Part shown: in pieces, positions 8,022 through 17,099 of the stretch
How positions within the stretch are numbered: position 1 is the stretch's first letter
How the letters are laid out: each line of letters begins with the position of its first letter
NCBI GenBank assembly: GCA_029936295.1
Contig: JAPYTH010000017.1
Coordinates: 1 to 39,739 of the forward strand
Length of the DNA stretch: 39,739 nucleotides
Direction: 5' to 3'
DNA from: TMED109 sp015660425
GTDB lineage: Bacteria > Pseudomonadota > Alphaproteobacteria > TMED109
Made by a program: the position numbers and the translations under genes
The notes under the pieces: model-generated
Told to the model about the DNA's origin: nothing
What the model saw: only the letters and a program-made list of their open reading frames with translations
The model's database searches: none

Positions 8022-8993
8022 TTATTGAATATTTTTCCAATGTTTATATGCCGCAACAATCATATCTGTATCAGATTGTTTTGGTTTCCATCTAATTTTA
8101 GAATATGTATCTAAAATATCAACGATATAATTTTTATCGGCAATTTTATATTGTTCTTTATGTAATATAGGTAAGCCAATTTTTTCCAAAAAACTCAGTG
8201 CTGTTTTTAAGGGAAAAGCAGGTAGAGGAATGAGTACAGATTTTGAATTAACCTTTTTAATTAATAAATTTAAAAGCTCTTTTACATTAGGTCCGATCTT
8301 TGAACCTAAATTTAATTCACAATTTGGAAAATTATATTTAACGGAAAGGAGTGTAGCTGCACAACAGTCTTCTACTGATACCATTTGATAATAATTATTG
8401 CCACTACCTATAAGTGGAATAGGTCTATTTAAAGATATAGCTTTAAATAATTTTTCCATTATACCAAGCCTTCCTTTACCCATTATTAGTCGCGGGCGAA
8501 GAACAGTAATAGATAACCCTCTTTTTCTAGATTCAATACATAGCTGTTCTGCTTCCAGTTTGCTCTTTCCATAGGGACCTATTGGTTTTTTGGGATGACC
8601 AGGGTTTAATGGTATATAATTTGGAATGCCGTATACCATGTCAGTAGAAAAAAATATTAAACCTTTGACGTTATATTTTATGCATTGGTTTATTATGTTT
8701 TTAGTGCCTACTACATTAACCTCTCTAAACCATGCTAACTGATTTTTTTTAGGAACTTTTCTGTGATATTGTCTTGCGGCTAAATGTATAATGATGTCAT
8801 CTTTTATAAATTTTGGTAGTATATTTTTTGTAATATCACATTCTATTAGTGTTGCTGGCAAAGTGATATTTTGAAGAGAGTTTTTTAAATCTGCTATTAT
8901 AATATTAGATTTAGATATGTTCATGTTTATTAGTTTTTCAGCAATTTTAAGTCCGGTTAAACCTGCTCCTCCAATTAAAACCCATCGAGACAT
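8022..8993 (-). CDS. NAD-dependent epimerase/dehydratase (extended SDR)
   Basis: 323 aa. A Rossmann NAD site lies at the N terminus (GGAGLTGLKIAE, residues 8-19); the usual GxxGxxG holds with Leu for the common Phe. STDMVYG gives the Ser/Thr and YGKSKLEAE the catalytic Tyr-x-x-x-Lys. A substrate-binding region follows (RPRLIMGKGRLGIM). These are the hallmarks of nucleotide-sugar epimerases/dehydratases, but the exact sugar cannot be read. It lies 2 nt after the SMR-type gene and 1 nt before the large membrane protein, in the same transcription unit. Confidence 0.82.
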   Translation of the reverse strand: MSRWVLIGGAGLTGLKIAEKLINMNISKSNIIIADLKNSLQNITLPATLIECDITKNILPKFIKDDIIIHLAARQYHRKVPKKNQLAWFREVNVVGTKNIINQCIKYNVKGLIFFSTDMVYGIPNYIPLNPGHPKKPIGPYGKSKLEAEQLCIESRKRGLSITVLRPRLIMGKGRLGIMEKLFKAISLNRPIPLIGSGNNYYQMVSVEDCCAATLLSVKYNFPNCELNLGSKIGPNVKELLNLLIKKVNSKSVLIPLPAFPLKTALSFLEKIGLPILHKEQYKIADKNYIVDILDTYSKIRWKPKQSDTDMIVAAYKHWKNIQ

Positions 8994-8995
8994 AA

Positions 8996-9373
8996 TTAAT
9001 GGATTCTAGCAGAAAATGCTAAAATAATTAAACCAATAGTAATAAATATTAGAGCCATAATTCTTGTAAAACTTATATTTTCTTGAAAAATTAGCCATGC
9101 TAAAATTGTAACAACAATATAACCTAAAGCTTGAAAGGGGTAAGCTAAGCTTACGTCTACTTTAGAAAGCACCCACAACCATAATAGTATGGATATGCCA
9201 TATGAAATAAACCCTGTAATTATATATGGGTTTAAAGCTATAGAAATACTGGTATTAATAATATTATTTTTAAGGTCAATGTTGCCAAATTGTTTCATGC
9301 CAGCTTTTAATAAAATTTGTGCTAAAGCATTTAATAGAACGCTTGATATTATAAATATAAAGTTAGATATCAT
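8996..9373 (-). CDS. SMR/EamA-type small membrane transporter (flippase-like)
   Basis: 125 aa with four membrane helices, the size of a small multidrug resistance (SMR) protein. The third helix begins with SLAYPFQALGYIVV, characteristic of the ArnE/ArnF-like branch that flips lipid-linked aminosugars, and helix 1 contains NALAQILLKAGM. The SMR drug-pump Glu in helix 1 is absent, which argues against multidrug efflux. It overlaps the ABC ATPase gene by 11 nt and is followed directly by the epimerase, which supports a role in moving a lipid-linked sugar across the inner membrane. Confidence 0.7.
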   Translation of the reverse strand: MISNFIFIISSVLLNALAQILLKAGMKQFGNIDLKNNIINTSISIALNPYIITGFISYGISILLWLWVLSKVDVSLAYPFQALGYIVVTILAWLIFQENISFTRIMALIFITIGLIILAFSARIH

Positions 9374-10301
9374 TTGTTAATTCTAAAAATAGTTCTTCTA
9401 GATCTGGTTCTTTTGAATTTATAGTTTTAATTTTTGCGCCACTATTATATATTTTTTCTATGATCTCACCTTCATTAATTTCACTAGGTTTAAAAGATAT
9501 TTTTAATAAGTTTTTATTCATTATAGTTATATTTATGCCTTTTAATTTAATTTTATCTGCATTATCATTTTCTAATAATATTATTAACTCTTTTTTATCA
9601 AGTTTATTTAACATTAAAGATGTTTGGCCTTCAGCAACAATTTTTCCTTTATTTACTATTGCTAAACTATCACACATTGCTTCTGCTTCTTCTAAATAAT
9701 GCGTAGTTAAAATAATAGTAACTCCGGCTTCATTAAGCTTTTTCACTTCCTTCCATAAAGACTGTCTAAGAGCAACATCTACTCCAGCTGTAGGTTCATC
9801 TAAAATTAAAATAGGAGGTCTGTGGACCATAGCTTTGCCTATCATTAATCTTCTTCGCATTCCACCGGAAAGACTTCTGGCATAAGCGTCTGCTTTATCT
9901 GTTAATCCCACTGTCTCTAATATTTCTGCAACACAGTTTTCACTTTTAGGCACTCCATAATAACCACTTTGGTACTCTAGAGTTTCTCTAGGAGTAAAAA
10001 AAGGGTCTAAAATAAGTTCTTGTGGAACCACGCCTATAGCTAATTTCGCATTTCTTTCATTAATATCTATATCATTACCCCAAACTTTAACATTTCCCTT
10101 AGTCTTTAAGACAAGTCCAGCAATAATATTTATTAAAGTGGATTTGCCAGCTCCATTAGGACCTAATAGACCAAATATAGATTTTTTAGGAATGTTTAAA
10201 TTAATGCCTTTAAGAGCTTCAAATGCATTAGGTTTTTTATAATTATAAATTTTTTTTAAATCTGATATTTCGATAGCAAAATTTTGATTAATATTAGTCA
10301 T
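9363..10301 (-). CDS. ABC transporter ATP-binding protein (ABC-2 type)
   Basis: 312 aa. Walker A GPNGAGKST (about 48-56), Q-loop VVPQE, signature LSGGMRRR, Walker B ILILDEPTAGVD and the switch His in TTHYLEEAE are all intact, so it is a competent ATPase. The C-terminal tail (about 225-312) is the regulatory-type extension of YadG/CcmA-like exporters. The matching ABC-2 permease is not next to it; the gene downstream is an unrelated SMR-type protein that overlaps it. It is the first gene of the run that ends with the exonuclease. Confidence 0.85.
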   Translation of the reverse strand: MTNINQNFAIEISDLKKIYNYKKPNAFEALKGINLNIPKKSIFGLLGPNGAGKSTLINIIAGLVLKTKGNVKVWGNDIDINERNAKLAIGVVPQELILDPFFTPRETLEYQSGYYGVPKSENCVAEILETVGLTDKADAYARSLSGGMRRRLMIGKAMVHRPPILILDEPTAGVDVALRQSLWKEVKKLNEAGVTIILTTHYLEEAEAMCDSLAIVNKGKIVAEGQTSLMLNKLDKKELIILLENDNADKIKLKGINITIMNKNLLKISFKPSEINEGEIIEKIYNSGAKIKTINSKEPDLEELFLELTNDI

Positions 10302-10331
10302 GTATTTTATTCTTTTATAGTTTATAGTTAT

Positions 10332-10360
10332 TTGACATAAGTGTCGGTAACATTTTCATA
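10332..10360 (+). promoter_or_regulatory. possible sigma70-type promoter for zf-CHCC gene
   Basis: A perfect -35 TTGACA (10332-10337) and a weak -10 TTCATA (10355-10360) with 17-nt spacing, about 40 nt upstream of the start codon. A small inverted repeat (GACA-TAAG-TGTC) overlaps the -35. The -10 is poor, so this is tentative. Confidence 0.35.
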
Positions 10361-10399
10361 CAGTTAATTCAATATATAATAAATAGAAGGTTTTTTATT

Positions 10400-10570
10400 A
10401 TGGAAACAAATAAAAAAAAAAATACGAAGAAAGCGGTAAAAATTGAAAAAGTATTTTGTGCAGGAGGAGAAGACGGAGATGGTCATCCTAAAGTATACTT
10501 AAGTATGGGAGAAAAAGAAAAGTCAATCAGTTGTCCTTATTGTGGAAATATATTTACTAAATTTTCCTAG
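10400..10570 (+). CDS. zinc-finger domain protein (zf-CHCC, NDUFS6-like)
   Basis: A 56-aa protein. After a Lys-rich start (METNKKKNTKK) it shows FCAGGEDGDGHPKVYLSM and then CPYCGNIF: the Cys, His, Cys, Cys set of the zf-CHCC family, related to the zinc domain of mitochondrial complex I accessory subunit NDUFS6 and widespread in alphaproteobacteria. The ATG is preceded by AGAAGG. The last 14 nt overlap the 3' end of the convergent MFS gene. Confidence 0.85.
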   Translation: METNKKKNTKKAVKIEKVFCAGGEDGDGHPKVYLSMGEKEKSISCPYCGNIFTKFS

Positions 10571-11699
10571 TTTTAATAAAAAGTAAAGATATTATGACGC
10601 CTATAAATGCAATTATAGAAGAAAAGAAAAAAGACTTTTCATAATATGCATTATAAATATCTCCAGAAATAGCAATTGATATTGCTAAACAAGCCCCCAT
10701 AGATATTGCAGAATATAAAGCTTGGCTTTTAGCTTGCGCTCTAGCAGGCATAACTTCAGATATAAAATATATTGCTGCCAGATGGGTAAGGCCAAATGTA
10801 AAAGCATGGAGAATTTGTATTAGTGCAAGAAAAAAAATATTATCAGCATATACCATTAAAGCCCATCTAACACTTGCTATCACTCCTGCTAAAATTAGGT
10901 AATTTTTTGATGATGTATAATTTTTAAATTTATAGAAATAGGCTAAAAGAATAATTTCAAAAATTACACCTTCTGCCCATAATGAACCAATTATAGTTTC
11001 AGATAGACCAATACTTTTCCAATAGATCGTTGCAAAACCATAGTATAGGCCATGACTACTTTGAATAGCGCCACAAGCAAGTAAAAAAGGAAAGAAGTTT
11101 CTATTACTTAATAAAGAAAATGTACTTATTCTGTGTCTAGCTGGTAAAGATTTAATAGTAGGCATAAAACATATAGAAATAAATACTAATAATGCTCCAA
11201 AGGACATTAAAACTGGAACATAATTTAATCCAAATTCTTCTATAATTAACCCTCCAAAAAAAGCAACAATTATAAAAGAAACTGAACCCCATAATCTAGT
11301 TTTTCCGTAATCAAATTTATATTTTTTTATAGCAGTAGTTGTTATGCTTTCTGTTAAGGGCATTAATGGAGCAAATAATGCCCAGCTTAATATAGCTATA
11401 AAAGCTAAAAAATAAAGAGAGGTAAAAAAGTTTAAGGAGATTAGTATTAAAGTGGCTAAAAATGAAAGATAAAGCATGGGTATTTTTCTATTGCCGTATT
11501 TATCACCTAAACCAGCAAAAAAAGGATTAGCGATAAGTTTGGTTAACACAGCAGTAGATAATATAAAGGCAATATAGCGTTCCTCAAAACCCTTTGATGA
11601 TAGCCAAAGTGGGAAAAAAGGTGCATTAATTCCAATAACCATAAATATAGAAAAATAAACTACAGAAAATTTTGTTGAAATTTTATTATTAAATAACAT
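10557..11699 (-). CDS. MFS transporter, HcaT/PPP-like family
   Basis: 380 aa from the ATG at 11699, chosen because the frame extends upstream only to a TTG (11735) that adds a polar stretch and has no Shine-Dalgarno. Twelve membrane helices are predicted. The first helix pair FFPLWLSSKGFEERYIAFIL and the loop GLGDKYGNRK match the phenylpropionic-acid-permease-like (MFS_1_like) branch of the major facilitator superfamily. The substrate is not inferable; relatives carry aromatic acids, sugars or nucleosides. It is divergent from polA and overlaps the convergent zinc-finger gene. Confidence 0.8.
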   Translation of the reverse strand: MLFNNKISTKFSVVYFSIFMVIGINAPFFPLWLSSKGFEERYIAFILSTAVLTKLIANPFFAGLGDKYGNRKIPMLYLSFLATLILISLNFFTSLYFLAFIAILSWALFAPLMPLTESITTTAIKKYKFDYGKTRLWGSVSFIIVAFFGGLIIEEFGLNYVPVLMSFGALLVFISICFMPTIKSLPARHRISTFSLLSNRNFFPFLLACGAIQSSHGLYYGFATIYWKSIGLSETIIGSLWAEGVIFEIILLAYFYKFKNYTSSKNYLILAGVIASVRWALMVYADNIFFLALIQILHAFTFGLTHLAAIYFISEVMPARAQAKSQALYSAISMGACLAISIAISGDIYNAYYEKSFFFSSIIAFIGVIISLLFIKTRKI

Positions 11700-11766
11700 T
11701 CTCTGCTGATAGCAATATTTAGTTTTGTTTAGCAAGTTAATTTTAATAAAGAACTATAGAATGTTA

Positions 11767-11772
11767 TATAAT
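11767..11772 (+). promoter_or_regulatory. possible -10 element of polA promoter
   Basis: A perfect TATAAT 34 nt upstream of the polA start, in the intergenic region shared with the divergent MFS gene. No recognisable -35 lies 16-18 nt upstream, and such hexamers are common in A+T-rich DNA. Confidence 0.25.
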
Positions 11773-11806
11773 TAGGTGATAATAAATTAAAATAGGGTAT
11801 TATTTT

Positions 11807-14605
11807 ATGGATGCTAAAGATAAACAAACTAATACAAAAAGGTCACTGACATTAATTGATGGGTCAGGGTTTATTTTTAGAGCTTATTACGCATTGCCTC
11901 CACTTACTAGAAAAGATGGAATGCCAATAAACGCTGTAATGGGTTATTGTAATATGATATGGCGTTTAATTGCAGAAACAAAAACGGATTCCTTAGCTGT
12001 AATATTTGATACGGCTTCTAAATCTTTTAGAAATGAAATTTATTCTGAATATAAAGCTAATCGATCCGAGGCGCCGGAAGATTTAATCCCACAATTTTCT
12101 TTAATCAGAGATGCTACTGAAGCTTTTAATATTCCATATATAGAATTAGCAGGATATGAAGCGGATGATATCATTGCTACCTATGCAAGTCAGGCTAATA
12201 GGGAAGGGTGGGAGGTTGAAATAATTTCATCTGATAAAGATCTCATGCAGTTGGTAAACGATAATGTCAAGATGATAGATCCAATGAAGATGATTACTAT
12301 CGGCAAAGAAGAAGTTTTTAAAAAATTTGGTGTTTATCCTGATAGGGTTATAGATGTTCAAGCTTTAGCAGGTGATAGCACGGATAATATTCCTGGAGTA
12401 CCAGGTATAGGAATAAAAACTGCAGCAGAATTAATAAATGAGTACGGTGATTTAGAATCATTATTAATGAGAGCACGTGAAATTAAGCAACCTAAAAGAA
12501 AAGAAAATTTATTAAATTTTGCTGATTTAGCAAGAATTAGTATGCAATTAGTTACATTGTCTGAGGATGTCAAAGATATTGAAGATTTTAGAAGTTTTAA
12601 AAGACAAGATATTGATCTTGATAAACTTAAAACTTTTTTATTAGAACAAGGGTTTAATAGCCTCATTGGTAGACTTCCTAATGAAGAAGGTTTTATAAAA
12701 AGTAAAAGTGCTTATGTCGCCTTACCCGAAGATAAAGAAAAAATAAATACTAAATTAGATATAGATATTAATTATAAGCTTATTACAGAAGAAAAAGATT
12801 TAATTAATTGGATCCAAGGAATCCACTTAAAGGGAATAGTAGCAGTTGATACTGAAACCACCTCAATTGATTCTGTTTCGGCAAAGTTGGTTGGTATTTC
12901 TTTATCTTTTGAGCCTGGGAATGCTGTTTATATTCCTCTTGCGCACAAATCTAAAGAAGGGGGGTTAATAGCTAAAGACATCAAACAAATAGATATGAAA
13001 AAAGCCTTATCTATTTTAAAGCCTATATTAGAAGATCCTAGTATTATAAAAATAGGACAAAATATTAAATATGACATGACTATATTACAAAATGCTGGAA
13101 ATATTAGCATTTATCCTATTCATGATACAATGTTAATGTCCTTTGTTTTAGACGCCGGTAAACACATTGGTCATGGTATGGATGCACTTGCTAAAGTGCA
13201 CTTAAATATCACAACTATTAGTTATTCTGAGGTTACTGGAAAGGGAAAAGACCAAGTGACTTTTGATTATGTACCTCTAGATAAAGCTTTAGTATATGGA
13301 GCACAGGATGCAGACATTACTTTACGTTTATATCTATATTTAAATAAAAGATTAATTAATGAAAAAATGATTACACTTTATGAATCTATAGAACGGCCTC
13401 TTCCATATGTAATTTCTAATATGGAAAGAAATGGAGTAGGAATTGACCCTTCATACCTTAAAAATTTAAGCTCAATTTTTTTAAAGAAAATGATTCCAAT
13501 TCAAGAAGCTATATTTCTTCTAGCAGGAGAAAATTTTAATATAGCTTCTCCTAAACAATTAGGAGAAATTTTATATAATAAGCTTGGTTTAAAAGGAGGA
13601 AAGAAAGGTAAATCTGGTCTTTATTCTACTTCAGCAGAAGTTTTAGAAAAATTAGGCCAAGATGGAAATGAGATATGTAAGTTAATATTAAATTGGAGAG
13701 GTTTGCAGAAACTGAAGAGCACTTATTCAGATGCTTTAGTTGAGCAGATAAATTCTTCTACTAATAGGGTGCATACTCATTTTCAGATGACAGGGGCTAT
13801 GACAGGAAGATTTTCTTCTAGCAATCCTAATTTACAAAATATACCAATTAAATCAGAAGATGGGCGTGCAATAAGAAAAGCTTTTATAGCTCAAAAAGGT
13901 AAGAAATTAATTGCTTTTGATTATTCTCAAATAGAATTACGGCTATTAGCTGAAGTTGCTAAGATTGATGCTCTAATAGAAGCTTTTAAAAATGGTATTG
14001 ATATACATAAATTGACTGCTTCTCAAGTTTTTGGTGTTAAATCAGATGATGTTACCAACGAGATGAGAAGAAATGCGAAAGCTATAAATTTTGGAATAAT
14101 ATATGGGCAGAGTGCATTTGGTTTAGCAAAACAATTAAATATCTCTAGAACAGAAGCTAAAGAATATATAGATTCTTATTTTTATCAGTACCCAGGAATA
14201 AAAAAATATATGGAACATACTCAAGATTTAGCAAGAAAAAAAGGATATGTAGAAACTGTGTTTGGTAGAAGATGTTATATCCCTAGTATTAATGATAAAA
14301 ATCCTATGAGAAGAGCAGGAGCAGAAAGACAGGCAATTAATGCGCCACTGCAGGGAGCTGCTGCTGATATAATTAAAAGGTCTATGAAAAATATACCTGA
14401 AATATTAAAAATTAATAAAATTAATGCTGAGTTAATCCTGCAAGTACATGATGAATTGATATTTGAATGTATAGAAACTGAAGTGGATAGATTAATTCCA
14501 ATCGTTAAATCTATAATGATTGACGCACCTAATCCTGCCTTTAAGATGACAGTGCCTTTAGAAGTTGAGGCTGGAGTAGGAAATAATTGGGATGAAGCAC
14601 ATTAA
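11807..14605 (+). CDS. polA: DNA polymerase I
   Basis: 932 aa, full length. The 5'-nuclease domain (about 12-290) starts with LIDGSGFIFRAYYA and includes the H3TH region (DNIPGVPGIGIKTA). The 3'-5' proofreading domain (about 325-520) keeps all acidic residues (VDTETT, NIKYDMTIL, YGAQDAD), so it should be active. The polymerase domain holds motif A (FDYSQIELRLLAE), motif B (RRNAKAINFGIIYGQ) and motif C (LQVHDELIFE). The protein fills gaps and removes RNA primers during replication and repair. It is monocistronic: divergent from the MFS gene, with 73 nt before the next gene. AGGG lies a little upstream of the ATG. Confidence 0.98.
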   Translation: MDAKDKQTNTKRSLTLIDGSGFIFRAYYALPPLTRKDGMPINAVMGYCNMIWRLIAETKTDSLAVIFDTASKSFRNEIYSEYKANRSEAPEDLIPQFSLIRDATEAFNIPYIELAGYEADDIIATYASQANREGWEVEIISSDKDLMQLVNDNVKMIDPMKMITIGKEEVFKKFGVYPDRVIDVQALAGDSTDNIPGVPGIGIKTAAELINEYGDLESLLMRAREIKQPKRKENLLNFADLARISMQLVTLSEDVKDIEDFRSFKRQDIDLDKLKTFLLEQGFNSLIGRLPNEEGFIKSKSAYVALPEDKEKINTKLDIDINYKLITEEKDLINWIQGIHLKGIVAVDTETTSIDSVSAKLVGISLSFEPGNAVYIPLAHKSKEGGLIAKDIKQIDMKKALSILKPILEDPSIIKIGQNIKYDMTILQNAGNISIYPIHDTMLMSFVLDAGKHIGHGMDALAKVHLNITTISYSEVTGKGKDQVTFDYVPLDKALVYGAQDADITLRLYLYLNKRLINEKMITLYESIERPLPYVISNMERNGVGIDPSYLKNLSSIFLKKMIPIQEAIFLLAGENFNIASPKQLGEILYNKLGLKGGKKGKSGLYSTSAEVLEKLGQDGNEICKLILNWRGLQKLKSTYSDALVEQINSSTNRVHTHFQMTGAMTGRFSSSNPNLQNIPIKSEDGRAIRKAFIAQKGKKLIAFDYSQIELRLLAEVAKIDALIEAFKNGIDIHKLTASQVFGVKSDDVTNEMRRNAKAINFGIIYGQSAFGLAKQLNISRTEAKEYIDSYFYQYPGIKKYMEHTQDLARKKGYVETVFGRRCYIPSINDKNPMRRAGAERQAINAPLQGAAADIIKRSMKNIPEILKINKINAELILQVHDELIFECIETEVDRLIPIVKSIMIDAPNPAFKMTVPLEVEAGVGNNWDEAH

Positions 14606-14678
14606 ATTTAATAAATTTTTTTTATTTTAAATTATTTAAATTAAAGTTATAATAATTTTTTTAATTAAGGAGATCATT

Positions 14679-15911
14679 ATGAAAGCAGATACAAAACTTT
14701 TTAGCCCAATTAAAATACGCGGTGTAACAATACCTAATAGAATAGTTGTATCGCCATTATGTATGTATTCTGCAAATGACGGTGTCGCTACGGATTGGCA
14801 ATTTGCACATCTAAGTACTTTTGCTAGGGGTAAAACAGGTTTAATTTTTGCAGAGGCAACAGCAGTAGAAGCAAGGGGAAGGATAACTCCTAGATGTTTA
14901 GGTATATGGACAGATGAACAAGCTGAAGCTTTAATACCTATAACATCTTTTATAGAACAAATGGGATGTGTTCCTGGATTTCAATTAGCTCATGCTGGAC
15001 GAAAGGCTGGGACTAAAACTCCATGGAAGGGAGGTACCCCTCTTGATGAAGAAGATATTAAAGCAGGTAATGGCCCATGGGATATAATTGGCCCTTCTGA
15101 TTTACCTGTAGCAGATGGTTGGGTCATTCCTAAAGCTATGGATGACAAAGATATAGAAGATGTAGTTAAAGCTTTTTCTAATGCAGCAAAAAGAGCAGTT
15201 AAAGTTGGGTTTAAAGTAATAGAAATTCATTCTGCACATGGGTACTTATTACAGAGTTTTTTATCTCCATTAGCCAATAAAAGAAATGATAAATATGGAG
15301 GAGATATATATGGACGTATGCGGTTTTTACTAGAAGTAGTGGATGCTATTCGTGAAGTTATTCCAGAGGATATGCCACTATTTTGTAGAATATCAGCGGT
15401 TGATGGTTTTGAAAATGGATGGGAAATAGGTGACTCTGTTATATTATCTAAGGAATTAGGTGAGCATGGCGTAGATGTTGTTGATTGTTCAGCCGGAGGA
15501 ATTTCAGGTGCTCCTTTATTTCGTGTAAACCAATCTGGGCAGCCTATGAAAACAAATATGGATAGAGGACCAGGGTTTCAAGTTCCGTATGCGGAGCAAA
15601 TTAAAAAAGAATCTGGCATAAAGACTATGGCTGTAGGAGTTATAGTTGATCCAAATCAAGCCGAACAAATTTTACAAGATGAAAAAGCTGATTTAATAGC
15701 TATAGGTAGAGAACTAATGTACAACCCTTTTTGGTCTTTACACGCTGCACAAGCTTTAAAGGCAGACCCTGATTTTGATATGTGGCCAGATCAATATAAA
15801 TGGGGAGTAAACAGAAGAGGAAAACTTGCAGATTTTAAAGGTGTTCGTGATGAAATAATAGATGAAAAGATGGTAGTTTCTCATTTATCCGACGTATATA
15901 CGAAAAAATAA
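14679..15911 (+). CDS. NADH:flavin oxidoreductase, old yellow enzyme family (YqjM/NamA-like)
   Basis: 410 aa TIM-barrel flavoprotein. Cys28 in SPLCMYSANDG is the flavin-contacting Cys typical of the thermophilic-like (YqjM) class. The substrate-binding HxxH pair is H184/H187 (IHSAHGYLLQSF), followed by LANKRNDKYGG. FMN phosphate contacts near the end include IGRELMYNPFW. The family reduces activated C=C bonds or related xenobiotics with NADPH; the natural substrate is unknown. A good Shine-Dalgarno (AAGGAG, 14667-14672) lies 6 nt before the ATG. It is convergent with the aldo/keto reductase gene (9 nt between stops). Confidence 0.92.
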   Translation: MKADTKLFSPIKIRGVTIPNRIVVSPLCMYSANDGVATDWQFAHLSTFARGKTGLIFAEATAVEARGRITPRCLGIWTDEQAEALIPITSFIEQMGCVPGFQLAHAGRKAGTKTPWKGGTPLDEEDIKAGNGPWDIIGPSDLPVADGWVIPKAMDDKDIEDVVKAFSNAAKRAVKVGFKVIEIHSAHGYLLQSFLSPLANKRNDKYGGDIYGRMRFLLEVVDAIREVIPEDMPLFCRISAVDGFENGWEIGDSVILSKELGEHGVDVVDCSAGGISGAPLFRVNQSGQPMKTNMDRGPGFQVPYAEQIKKESGIKTMAVGVIVDPNQAEQILQDEKADLIAIGRELMYNPFWSLHAAQALKADPDFDMWPDQYKWGVNRRGKLADFKGVRDEIIDEKMVVSHLSDVYTKK

Positions 15912-15920
15912 GTTATATAA

Positions 15921-16979
15921 TTACGGGCATGGATAAGTATATATTTTATGTACTTTATTTATTTCTTCTATTACTTCTTCACTTAAAATGCAGTTAATGG
16001 AATCAATATTCTCTTCCAATTGTTTAAGTGAAGTGGCACCAATGATATTAGATGTAACAAAATCTTGTTGTGTTACAAAATTTATTGCCATTTGTGTTAA
16101 ATTTAAGTTATGTTTTTGAGCTATTTTTTGGTATTCTAAAACAGCATTTTCCGCTTGTTTGCCTGAATATCTTGTACGCAGTCTTTCAAACAATGTCATT
16201 CTGGCATTTTCAGGCTTATTGCCATTTAAATATTTTCCGCTTAAAACACCACCTGCCAGAGGAGAATAAGGTAATAAACCTACATTTTCATTAATTGAAA
16301 TTTCAGATAAACCTACTTCAAAAGATCTATTTAAAAGACTATATGGGTTTTGAATAGTTATAATTCTAGGCAGGTTATATTTTTCTGCTGCCGCTAAAAA
16401 TTTCATAACACCCCAAGGAGTTTCATTAGATAAACCTACATACTTAATTAACTCTTTATCTACAGCTTCAGAAAGTGCTTCTAAGGTGACTTCAATATTT
16501 ATGTCATCTTCTCTAGGAGAGTGTTTATAACCAAGTTGCCCGAAATTATTAACATTTCTTTCAGGCCAATGAAGTTGATATAAATCAATATAGTCAGTAT
16601 TTAATCTATTAAGACTAGCATGTAGTGCTTCAAATATATGTTCTTTATTTAGTCTTGGCCCATTTCTTATCCAGTCTAAACCAGGAGGACCTGAAGGAAC
16701 GTTAGATGTTCTGCCAGAAATTTTCGTGGCTAAAATAATTTTAGAACGGTCCTGATTTTTTAACCAAGAACCTATATAAGTTTCAGTAAGACCATAAGTT
16801 TCTTTTTTGGGAGGTATTGCATACATTTCAGCTGTATCAATAAAATTTATCCTTTTTTCTATTGCAAAGCTTAATTGCTCATGAGCTTCTTCTTCATTAT
16901 TCTGTTGTCCCCATGTCATAGTCCCTAGACATATTTCAGATACCATTATATCTGTATTACCTAATTTATTTTTTTTCAC
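15921..16979 (-). CDS. tas: aldo/keto reductase (Tas-like)
   Basis: 352 aa NADP-dependent oxidoreductase of the aldo/keto reductase superfamily. The catalytic tetrad is visible: Asp48 and Tyr53 (FIDTAEMYAIP), Lys86 (LATKISG) and His137 (QLHWPER). The opening segment (KLGNTDIMVSEICLGTMTWG) and the ETYGLTETYIG loop are those of the Tas subgroup. The cofactor-binding end has the usual IIGATSLKQLEEN. It is convergent with the old-yellow-enzyme gene and divergent from the LysR gene across 120 nt of very A+T-rich DNA. Confidence 0.92.
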   Translation of the reverse strand: MKKNKLGNTDIMVSEICLGTMTWGQQNNEEEAHEQLSFAIEKRINFIDTAEMYAIPPKKETYGLTETYIGSWLKNQDRSKIILATKISGRTSNVPSGPPGLDWIRNGPRLNKEHIFEALHASLNRLNTDYIDLYQLHWPERNVNNFGQLGYKHSPREDDINIEVTLEALSEAVDKELIKYVGLSNETPWGVMKFLAAAEKYNLPRIITIQNPYSLLNRSFEVGLSEISINENVGLLPYSPLAGGVLSGKYLNGNKPENARMTLFERLRTRYSGKQAENAVLEYQKIAQKHNLNLTQMAINFVTQQDFVTSNIIGATSLKQLEENIDSINCILSEEVIEEINKVHKIYTYPCP

Positions 16980-17099
16980 TTAGATGATCCTTTTTTTTAT
17001 ATTTAATGGTATAATTTTTATAATTATAATTTTTTAGTTATAGTTATTATTATTATTTTTACATTAAGTCATTATTTTTTTCTTATTAAGGCATGTGAA

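Noticed and set aside
8018..8059. Longer start for the large membrane protein (from 8059)
   Set aside because: It would overlap the epimerase gene by 38 nt and adds a segment unlike an N-terminal membrane anchor; ATG at 8020 fits the tight spacing of the run.
11700..11735. TTG start giving a 392-aa MFS protein
   Set aside because: The added 12 residues are polar with no Shine-Dalgarno; the ATG at 11699 gives a normal N terminus.
17041..17060. TTA-repeat tract between tas and lysR as a phase-variation microsatellite
   Set aside because: Only a few units, in a generally A+T-rich intergenic region, with no sign that its length changes a reading frame.
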